Below, piece after piece: positions 55,296 to 64,000 of a stretch of DNA of 64,000 bases. The notes under the pieces are model-generated. The model made no database searches and was not told where the DNA came from. It saw only the letters and a list, made by a program, of their open reading frames with translations. The position numbers and the translations under genes are program-made. Position 1 is the stretch's first letter. Every line of letters starts with the position of its first letter. Location of the stretch: assembly GCA_933228895.1 (NCBI GenBank), contig OW121853.1, forward strand, positions 75,004,645-75,068,644. Direction: 5' to 3'. The DNA is from Platycnemis pennipes (lineage: Eukaryota > Arthropoda > Insecta > Odonata > Platycnemididae).

Positions 55296-55575
55296 CCGTC
55301 GGGATTTCCCCGAATAGGTAACCAAGGAGTCACGTGGTATAAAAACGAATGTTTTACAAGTTAAGTGTGTCTGAATCGCTCGTTATATTATCATTTATTG
55401 TTTTAATTCTATTTTTTTCCCATCTGTCTCGACTATAGAGCCCACGGATGAGATAAGACACAAGTGTAAACAATGGATGAGGTCGTAATCAGCGGTTTTA
55501 TCGCACAAAATTTACGAACAATTCGTGTTTATACCACGTGACTCCTTGGTTACCTATTCGATATAATCTCGACGG
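55296..55575. mobile_element. Miniature element M2, copy A (complete)
   Basis: 280 bp with terminal inverted repeats of about 45 bp: the left starts ccgtcgggatt and contains ggtaaccaaggagtcacgtg; the right end is its reverse complement with a few changes. The interior shares long blocks with 34532-34746 (gtgtgtctgaatcgctcgtt, gatgagataagacacaagtg). No ORF; no clear target duplication. Superfamily unknown. Confidence 0.8.
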
Positions 55576-55599
55576 TTTCATTCGCAACCCTCCTGGCCT

Positions 55600-56097
55600 C
55601 TGGAGTTTAGAGATGGGTCGAATAACAGATTTCTCGAATTCGAATTTCGAATACGAATATTAAATCATGAACCGAATATTCGAATATCTCGAATACTTCG
55701 AATATCTCGAATACTTCGAATACCTCGAATACTAGAGTAGTAGTAGTATTTTTTGGGTGAGCTTTGGCCATTTTCACCAAATCCTAGAATTACAAGTGAT
55801 ATGCTGAACGTTATTCTTGTTTTTGTATTTTGAATCGTGGCTAGCGGTGACTAGTTTCCGCACGATATTTATGGTGAAATGGCAACCGTTTTGCCGGAAT
55901 TCCGTTTGTTGAATCTGCTTGCTTCCTACCATAAATTACGAGACATAACGCATCAACAGACTCTTTATCTTCGCCGTCTTCTCGTGGCACATATGATGTA
56001 GTTCATCAAAACGCCAAATACGCTTAATGAGCATAATTATTCGGCATCTCGAATATGGAGTGTTCGTAGGTGGTAGTTGCACATCTCTACTGGATAT
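55600..56097. mobile_element. hAT-like non-autonomous element
   Basis: The element spans 55608-56089. The left end tagagatgggtcgaataac and the reverse complement of the right end tagagatgtgcaactac share eight terminal bases of hAT type. Flanking 8-mers ctggagtt (55600-55607) and ctggatat (56090-56097) agree at six of eight positions. Inside the left end is a tandem array of tcgaata(c/t) units (about 55640-55735). No transposase frame. Confidence 0.55.
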
Positions 56098-56224
56098 CAC
56101 TTGCTAGTACTTTGCTTATGAAACATGTAACACACATAACATTGAGTTTATCTTCTCATAACATTATATTGGTTACTCTTTCCTTCACCACATTCATCTC
56201 ATCCGAGGTCATCTCATCTCAACT

Positions 56225-56545
56225 GTGTTTTTGATTCTGGTTTCGCACTAGTAGGCGCCTCAGACCGGGAGTAAAGGTAAAAAGATGGGAATGGAATGGA
56301 AAGGAGGAAGGGTGGAGGGAAACCCGGTGTCGGCATTAGCCTGCTCTTAACGAAAAGGCGCCAAGTGGGGCGCCACGGTTTAACGTCCCATCCAACGGAC
56401 GGAGTACTGTACTTGGAATTTCTCCATAAAACTCTCAAGTAGGTGCCGGTTTACCAATAAAAAATATCTTAAGTTTCAGGGATACGAACCTTGACCCTCC
56501 CGGTGAGAGGCCAGTACTCTAGCCAATACACTAACCCGTTTGAAT
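56225..56545 (-). repeat. SINE (abundant family, tail type B), near complete
   Basis: Minus strand from gggttagtgtattggctag through a decayed B-box (aaggttcgtatccctg), the common body (gtactccgtccgttggatgg, gctaatgccgacaccgggtt) to tail type B (ctcccggtctgaggcgccta, ctagtgcgaaacc). It shows that the two tails at 13965 and 20930 belong to a variant of the same SINE. No target duplication recognised. Confidence 0.85.
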
Positions 56546-56579
56546 TTCTTCCCACTTTCATATTTATCGGCGATCGTCT

Positions 56580-56815
56580 TTTTGAGGTCATCTCAAGATA
56601 TACCCGATTAGATTGTTCTGACTTTTTGTTAATATTCTCGGAAAACTTTTTTTTCTCCCGTTTTTGTTGTAATTTCTCTTTTTTCCGCTCTTATCTATTT
56701 CGTATTCATTATACTTCTATACTACCGCTAGGCAATTGCTTCCAGCGTTACGTTTGCAACGTCTGTTATCGTCCATTCCTCAGTGCTGTAGAAGAGCATG
56801 CTCCGGATTAAAATT
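56580..56815 (-). mobile_element. RTE-like LINE (family L1), decayed fragment
   Basis: Minus-strand matches to L1: atccggagcatgctcttc, gaggaatggacgataacaga and the ggtatatcttgagatgacct segment. It stops where the hAT-like relative at 56815 begins. Confidence 0.55.
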
Positions 56816-57299
56816 GATATTTTAGCAACGTTTAGTGACAGTTGTCAACCTATTGAATCACTTGATAAATTTAATTACAAAATGTAACAGGATTTTTATT
56901 ACCAGATATAGTTTATCATATCTTATAATTTTTTTCAATTAACTAAACATTTATAGAGGGTATTCACTTTTATTTCTTAATAATGCCACATATGAATTAA
57001 TTATAAATAGATAGCCAGTGTTTAGAAATAGAATTGGAATGAATAACATGAAATATCTTGAAATGGAAGGCATATAGGGCAAATGTGTTTTTTGCATTTG
57101 TATACTTTTACGTAAAGGTTTTACACATTTTTATTTCCTTGATTAACTCATCTAAGCTGAATTTTAAAATATCCACGCTACCTTATTAGTGAAAATGAAA
57201 ATTGTAGGTATTTGGCTGCACAAGAACAAATTTCTGGAAACTTTTTAAGTTAGATTAGCATCAAAAATAATTTAGAATGGCCACCCTGTTCCAGATATG
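56815..57299. mobile_element. hAT-like non-autonomous element, relative of 30534-31403
   Basis: The left part holds ttagcaacgtttagtgacag, one counterpart of the 110-bp unit at 30548. The right part matches 31250-31403 (catctaagctgaattttaaa, attagtgaaaatg, aatggccacc). The right end is ...ggccaccctg, whose reverse complement cagggtggcca is a typical hAT terminus. The left terminus is missing. Diverged from its relative; non-coding. Confidence 0.55.
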
Positions 57300-60200
57300 C
57301 TATATATGCGAATGCGTTCGTGAAATGTCAAGTATGCAATTCTTATTTTCAAACAATCATCAAAAAACCTATGTAGCTTTCAAAGTTTTTCGAACTACGA
57401 AATTTTTCAAATTCTTAAATATTTTTTAAACTGTTTTCCACTCTGATCAGAGACTTTTAAAGAATCTTTGATTGTTCTTCGATGAGCATCTTTGATAATC
57501 GTCAGTCTAAGTGAAACCTTATTTAATATATTTCCCTGTTCATATATTTTCCATGATTGTTTTTTTCCATGCCTAAGCGCAGTAGAAAACAGTTAAAAAT
57601 TTTGCTGTGGTCAGTTTATTTAAATGATTACTTGTTGGCGCTTTTTTTATTTAGGACTAATGCTATGAGATATGAGCAGTAAATTTGCTTGTTATGAAAA
57701 ATTATTTTTTCGCTTTTATACTCCCTCACATACATTCGTTTTCTTGATCCTGTTTTTCAATATCTGCGAAACGGAAAGGGATTTCACGCCACGTTAAACT
57801 TCGGAGGTCCGACATAAATCCTTGATATACGTCGACGGGTCGAGGAATTACTTTGCGCAGGAAAATATTTGTGTTGGACTAATACTCTTGGTAATATCGA
57901 ATGTATTTCATCGCTCTTTCTTTCGAATCCGTCCCTTTTGCTTTATTTTTTTTTGTTTACATATGTTATGTCGTTTCAAAAAGTCAGGAGTAAATGGGGC
58001 ATCCCGCTGGAATGCCCCATTTAACTACGGTTGCTTCACGCTCGGATGGAAACGCTTGTCTACTGTTGGTTTTTTGGCTCAGCGCTCCGCTCAGCAATAA
58101 ATATTTTTATTTTGTTTGTTAATGTATTGGGAAAATAGCGTCGCCCGTAACGTTGTGAATATAAATCTGTTTCCCTCCTCCGCAGATTAATTTACTGGCT
58201 TTATCCAGGATGTTTATAGGAATTGTTGTTGGAAAAAATTGTTTTGTAATCCATTGTGTAAACTCGTTGAAATTGGAAATTATTTTTTTTAGGCCAATTA
58301 TGGAAAATGAAATATTTCGGAAGCATTGAGTCTTTTTTTCTCCGAATTTGCTCTTCCACTCTCGTATTGAGTCATTTACCGTGGCATATTCTTTATTACT
58401 GTTTCAATTTAAAATTTAAATTTACTTGTTGTCAGTGTGCTTCTATGCGTGTGAAAACTAATGCGTGTCTGATTAGATGAAGGCCTTTTGGCCTTCTTGT
58501 CTCCATAACATTCGTTTTATAAATCTGTCTCCTATAATAACATCCAATTGGCATTCATATTTTTGCCTTGAGATCTTTATTAAAAGTTGACTCATTGCCT
58601 CACCAGAGATGCAAGCAGTCGTTTTCTTTATAAATTCGGTCATTCCTTTTTAATTTAAGTAAACATGTGCCACCAGTTCTTATAGATAAAGTTTACCCTC
58701 CCCGTACAGTTATTTTAACATACCTGATCTCATCGCAAGAGTTTCCTTGGTCGAATTTCAACGGAATATAACGATCTTATGTGCTTGCATGTAATAATAC
58801 GTCACCGAGCTTAATAATTCCGTATACCGACTGTCCATCAGCTGTTTTCACTATTTTTTACTAAACTCCTAACACCCCTCTGATATGATTGATACGGCTG
58901 AAGTATGCCTTGTAGTGTTGTATATTTATTATTATTTGTTGCCAGTGTGGTGACGTTGTTGTCAAAGCACATAAAACTATTTTCCATTTCGTTTGATTTG
59001 ATGTATGATATTGCTCGAGTTACTACAAATTCATTTGACATGCATTAATGCAGTGATTATTTCGCGTGCATTTATTTAAACAAGAAAAAATTCAGCTCAT
59101 CGCTAAGTAGATCTGAGGAAATGTATTTTCACAAACGCTTTTGAAAGCATCGCTCATATTTTCGCCATTTCTCATTAACTAACAGTTGTTAGGGAGATAC
59201 GACTAATTTTCTGGTTCGTTTACGCTAGGCTCCATGAGTGCCGGTGCTTCGATAGAATGTAATGAAAAAGCGATATAATGCATGGATAAGATCTAAATGA
59301 CCAGACCGAAATGATCTACGTTAGTAGCCAAGGGTAATCCAGTGATACTATATGTTTGCCAACAAACTAGTTTATATTCCACGACCCTAGGAGAGTTAAG
59401 CGTAAGTCTGTTTTAAAAGTAATTGCGTAAATACGTTTTGTTACGTTTTTAATCAGTACAAGGCAATAAGAAATAATTATCTTGTTATGTAAATTAGGTG
59501 ATAATTAAGCAGTTTCAAACTATAATCACCAACCAATTTGTAGTATCTAACACGCAATTGAAGACTTTGATTTAGGAAACATTGATTTCGGTTTAATGAT
59601 CAAGCCTGGCTTAACTTTTTCGCCAATTGCGAACGGTTGCTCATACTTTCTTCAACTGTAAACAAATGCACTGACCGATCGTATGATGCTTTTTCAATGA
59701 GCTCTTCCACGTCACTAGCTGAAAGAGTAAATAAATAAAGGGCTAAAAGTAACTGAATAAATTCAGAATATTCCGACGGTATGGAGTTGAAGCAAACCAT
59801 AATAACATGGAAAAAAACGAGCCAAATCCACGAAAATAAAATTTTCCACGTCCCGGGTTACCCTGTATTATCAGCGCCTGATCATGCTGTGGGACACGTT
59901 AACTGTTGGATCCATGTTAACTGGGCACTTAAAACCGGCGTTATCTTTAGTGTACCTTGTATACACTCAAATGTTCAAGTATAAAAGAAAGTATAGTCAT
60001 TGTTATGCATGGCCCTGTGGGTGACGTACTAATGTTTAGTTTACGGTTATATATGAATATGAGTGCCATACCTTAGCATTCGCACGTTCACGATAACAAT
60101 ATTCGTCGGAAAATTGCCATTGATATTAATGGTATATATTATGAGGTATCGGCTTTTTATGGTAAACGTCATTGCGTTATGAATATTTCACGTATGATCG

Positions 60201-61140
60201 ATCAAACGTCCTTAATGCATCATACTCATTGGTACATAATCAATTTTCGGAACGGGATTGAGTGAGAAAATTATCAAAAATCTTCCTTTTATCAACTCAC
60301 AATGCTGACGATGGAGACGCTGTAGTCCATTTATAAGTGATAAGTCATTTTCGGGCATTTGATATAATTTTTAAATGAAGTATGAAGTGTAAAATCAATT
60401 TACGGAACGGGAGGAGGCCTGATGATCAACTTTAAACAAGAAAAACTTCTTAGGCGTTGAAACATGTGTTATGTATTACATATAAGTGTGCATCATATAT
60501 ACACGACTACAAGAATACACTTCTGAAGTTTAATTTTAACCTTTATTTGATAAAGAGTTTACTCTATTTCTAGCTATATGGATTCGTAAAGGGCGCAGTA
60601 GAATTTCCCCGCGAGGTGATATCCGAATATCCCTTGTACGTAACGTACCCACGCTAACAGCTTTGTGTTGGAAGCAGAAGAGAAACACTCTCACGAACGA
60701 CAACAATGGGAAGTTAGAGCCCTATTCGATCCTAATGCAGTTCCATTATACGTAACGTGTATTCTGGGTCAACGATGTTCAAAGCAGGGTTAGAAGCCGT
60801 GCACAGCTGAGCCCAAGGGAGGGAGGGTAATAAGGGCAGGATCCGTCGCTAGGAGAGAGCTTTGCCGAACGCAAGAGTTTTGGCGGAAGAGGATAACTCG
60901 GTAAATTGCCACCATCGGTAAGTTGGCGTAGTTCTGGATGGCTCAGTGGATTCAATGTCCTCTATATTGCCTCCACGGAAAACTGTCTTTGCCATCTCTC
61001 GTAATAGCCTTTCCATGGCAAAAACTGCCTTCGACTAGTGTAGAGACAAACAGTTTTTGTGATACGCATCTATGGTATCTTCCTGCAACTTGGCCCCTCG
61101 GTAAAAACAAATATATCCCAATAAGGGATAGTATACCACA
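57300..61140. other. No supported gene (3.8 kb); one strong short hairpin
   Basis: At 57992-58022 aaatggggcat and atgccccattt form a perfect 11-bp stem with a 9-nt loop. A 66-codon minus-strand ORF (59600-59800, containing FNSIPSEYSEFIQ) faintly recalls a copia-type Gag segment but is too short to call. A cctgatgatc...cgttgaaac motif lies near 60419-60465. Otherwise AT-rich and featureless. Confidence 0.4.
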
Positions 61141-61149
61141 TTTTCATCT

Positions 61150-61640
61150 TCTATATAAAAACTACAAAAAGTAACAAATATGGAATAGAATAAAATCGGC
61201 TTATTTCAGTTTTTTGGGTACGAAACCCCTCAAAGCAAAAGAGTACCCAATATATAGTGACGTACATACACGAACTTTTATATAATAATCAAGGACAGCT
61301 ATGGTAACAAAATATTATAATAATTTAAACATATTTACAATAATTAAAATAAAAATAACATTACTATTTACAGGATAGCTAATTACATAACTTGTTAGTA
61401 TAACAGGTAGTTTTAGCATTTGTTCTTAAAAGATCGCATTTTTTTTATTCGAATGTCTACAATTCACTAGGCATTGCATTCTACGTAAACGTAGACCTGA
61501 CGACGAAGGAATAATGAATAATTGTGGTTCTTCAAGTAAATAAAGATTGGATAGGTTACTTCCAGTCAACATGGTTCTAGTTTCAGGTGGTTGGCATAAA
61601 AAGTTCTAGGCGTACTTTGTTCATATATTAATAAAGAGAA
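61150..61640 (-). mobile_element. Possible LINE 3' end
   Basis: The minus strand shows an AT-rich tail region ending ...ctgaaataagccgattttat then an attcta-like end at about 61180-61195, as in CR1/Jockey-type 3' ends. Upstream it has short protein-like text with RLRRMQCLVNC. No diagnostic RT motif, so the call is tentative. Confidence 0.35.
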
Positions 61641-61649
61641 ATAGAATGT

Positions 61650-63860
61650 CACAAAGCAGATATTTCCGTCTAGAAAAAATATCCAGCCGATGGAACTTTT
61701 CCCTGCGGGGGAAATGTGCTCGTAACCGGGGTAAAACTAAATATCCCAATTTCATTACAACGCGAAAGTTTTACACGAATAGTCGACCACCTCAGGTGTC
61801 GATTTAAAAAAAAAAGTCAACAGCCACAGACCACCTAAGAATGTCGATTTTTTGACGAAATCGGTCGTGTTGTAGTGCAATCATGAAATTGAAGTTTTTC
61901 TTTTCTTCTGAAAAATGAAGGCTCAACCTTGTTGTTCAACTTCTCATCATATTGAAATAAAAATATGGTCACGCTTAGTGCATACACGAAATAATGTCAT
62001 GGAGTAAAAACAAATTGGACTCTGAGCTGAGCTAGAAGAATTCATGGCAACGAAAGTACACATTTTCGAACGCTCGTCGGCGATATTGTGATTAAAACAG
62101 CGTTTTGACTTCCGCCATCTTTGTGTATCACATTCTCGGCCATTAATGGATGCCTAACGTATTCGGACGCCCTTCAAAATGCATTTAGGTACCTAAAAGC
62201 TCCCCACGTCGAAGGTATCTTTTAGGTGCCTAATTGGCGAGTTCGTTTCAAAGCTCAAGTGTGAAAATGTTGTAAAAAAATAGGTCCCTTTAGTGGAATT
62301 TACCTCGCACCAGTTGGAAAACTGAGTTCTGCCAATCCCTTCATCTCATCGCCCTCTATCGTGGATTCCCCGCACTAATTGCCGCGGCCCGACGCGAAAG
62401 GTTATTCTTCTTTTTTTTTACACAGAACTTTTTTTTTAAGCCGGGTTTTTGGGAATCCAATTCCCGGAGTGGAGTTGTGATGCTGGAGGTGGGAGGAGGA
62501 GGAGGAGGGGTGCTGGCCCCGCATTGTGTACGGACGGGAGTCCTTTGCGAGGGTATTTTTGGGATCAGTTTACCGCCTCCCCTTCGGTACGAGGGGTCCG
62601 CGTGAGCCGGAAATAGACCCTTTTGGCGAGAGTGGGTCTTCTTGCGTGAGTTGAAAAGCGCGCGGAGTCGAAAAGGACTGGGTGCGAGCATGAAGCGCAG
62701 TCTATTTTGCGGTGAATCACACGTGTTACCATAGCTTGGGTCCACGGATAGGGGAAGGAGAGGTCTTTCCTCCACTTCAAAGCCGTTAACCAATCGTCAT
62801 TTAGGTACTTGCCTGAAATGCTCTTTTTTTTGGAAGGGCTGAGATGCTTCTTTCACGGTGTCCGTATTCATTATTGCGTCAATTAAATGGCTGCCGAATT
62901 AAGGAGGTTGATCCGAAAAGTGTAAGTCGTGTAATTTTTTTTTAAATTTAAGAACTTATAGAACTAAAGTTCCTCTGTCTAATAAAGTAAAGGAAATTAT
63001 ACCAACCCATACTCCTTTTTGCACAAATTGCATTTGAACTTACATACGATTAACGGCGAGAATGGCCATCACAAGGGAATATAACGTTTAAAACTACCAT
63101 AGTGACATGTCATTTTTGCAAAAACTGATATTTTATGCGTAATTTCACAAGAAATAAAATGACACGAAAAAAAGGCATCAACCCACCGTATTTTTCGCTA
63201 AATCCACCAATTTCTGCGCTTATAGCAGACGAAATGCGTTAGTTGTCTTCAAGTGGCGCTGCGGTCGCTCTAGCCAAAATGTATGGCGTATGAATAATAT
63301 CATTACTAATGAGATATTAAAGCATATTTCAGAAAAATATTATAACATAATATTTGATAGTAATATTCTGGTGTTGTAAATTAGTAAATTCATTGAGTAC
63401 ATTAATTTATTTCTTTAAAGTAAATGCTGAACTGACTCCATAGTCGAGCTGATTAAAATTATCATAAAAAAGAAATTCTTCGACTTTACATCGCATTTCT
63501 TGTGATACTTATGACTTTCAATAGCTTAGGTAATTTTCTTTGTGAAGTAAGGATCACTTAGCAGGCATATAATCGTACTTAAATTAATAAGATTCCTCAG
63601 ACAACTTGACTCAAGCAGTCGCGAGCCAACCTCCTTAAGGCATCCATTGTTGCAGTCTGCAAATGGAGTAACCGGCGAGTAGTTACGCCATGTTGGTGTT
63701 CGTTTATACGGTAATTTCTTTTTACTTGCTTGAAACTGTTATTTGAGTGTAATTTCTACAAAAATAATATAATTTTTTGAAAAATAATTAAGACCTGAAT
63801 TCCGAAATGCACCATAATTGCACCAGGACTGCAACATAATTCTATGAGACGACGTTTCAG
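61650..63860. other. No supported gene; GC-richer patch 62340-62790
   Basis: The GC-richer patch is open for 145 codons on the minus strand (62356-62793), but the translation is Pro/Ser/Arg/Lys low complexity and the frame is shadowed by a second overlapping ORF. It might mark a promoter-like CpG patch, but nothing shows it. Confidence 0.35.
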
Positions 63861-63864
63861 ATTA

Positions 63865-64000
63865 TTACGTACTTGCCTCTTCCGCCGCTGTAATTATCCA
63901 TGCTTCACTGTGACGAAAGTGCATTCTCCAGATGTGCGTTCCAAGGTAGAGTTTCCTTACTTCGAAGAATAATTGAGTGAAAGGCCTCATTTCTCGGCCG
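63865..64000 (-). mobile_element. RTE-like LINE (family L1) fragment at window edge
   Basis: Blocks tgtaattatccatgcttcac, cattctccagatgtgcgttc and gtttccttacttc match the YGSEAW region of L1 copies (minus strand). The element continues beyond the window. Confidence 0.65.

Noticed and set aside
59600..59800. Possible copia-type Gag fragment (FNSIPSEYSEFIQ, minus strand)
   Set aside because: Only a handful of residues recall the Gag pattern, and there is no nearby LTR, protease, integrase or RT text.
62356..62793. 145-codon minus-strand ORF in GC-richer DNA
   Set aside because: Low-complexity Pro/Ser/Lys/Arg text with an overlapping second ORF and no domain; no sign of a gene.

Overview
This window looks like intergenic or intronic DNA from a large, repeat-rich animal genome, most likely an insect or other arthropod. 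The base composition is AT-rich, there is no bacterial gene organisation, and the recognisable coding matter is decayed transposable-element protein. The repeats include RTE-like and CR1/Jockey-like LINEs, PIF/Harbinger, P-element-like and hAT-like DNA elements, and tRNA-derived SINEs. I found no host protein-coding gene I can support. The only confident host gene is an intact tRNA-Lys(UUU) at 47853-47925; a decayed tRNA-Lys-like copy lies at 52019-52089. The species cannot be named from this sequence alone.

Layout. 1-16 kb: decayed LINE 3' ends (770-1500 minus, 1870-2415 minus, 8353-8680 plus, 10536-11585 plus), copies of an abundant tRNA-headed SINE, and short inverted-repeat elements (5254-5770, about 6870-7060, 8681-8916). 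15.3-17.3 kb: a P-element-like transposase remnant, a strong inverted repeat, and an unrecognised 142-codon ORF. 18-25 kb: two LINE families lying head to tail, more SINE copies, a dispersed 470-bp repeat, and one full-length SINE flanked by a perfect 13-bp target duplication (24339-24708). 25.1-28.3 kb: a 71-bp satellite with three-monomer higher-order structure, itself tandemly duplicated with its right flank. 28.8-31.4 kb: local tandem duplications and a hAT-like element carrying a 110-bp array. 35-36 kb: a LINE copy that has lost its reverse transcriptase FADD motif. 37.3-38.3 kb: a foldback element with 400-bp arms and a 13-bp target duplication.

39.9-43.5 kb: a 3.55-kb PIF/Harbinger element with TAA target duplication, inserted in a tRNA-like SINE. 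It holds decayed remains of both a Myb-like gene (plus) and a nuclease gene (minus), and a captured piece of the local LINE family. 44-56 kb: two-copy miniature elements (49712/52691; 34532/55296; 5254/43950), palindromes carrying a ctgaagatga...gaaac motif (46255-46537, 54412-54651), and a hAT-like element (55608-56089). 57.3-64 kb: mostly featureless, with a possible LINE 3' end near 61.2 kb and a LINE fragment cut by the window edge.

The elements relate to one another mainly by nesting and exchange: a Harbinger within a SINE, LINE sequence within the Harbinger, a miniature element within a LINE tail, and possibly a LINE within a SINE. The window is best read as an archive of successive transposon insertions around one tRNA gene. 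All assignments come from reading by eye; no alignment or database search was run.
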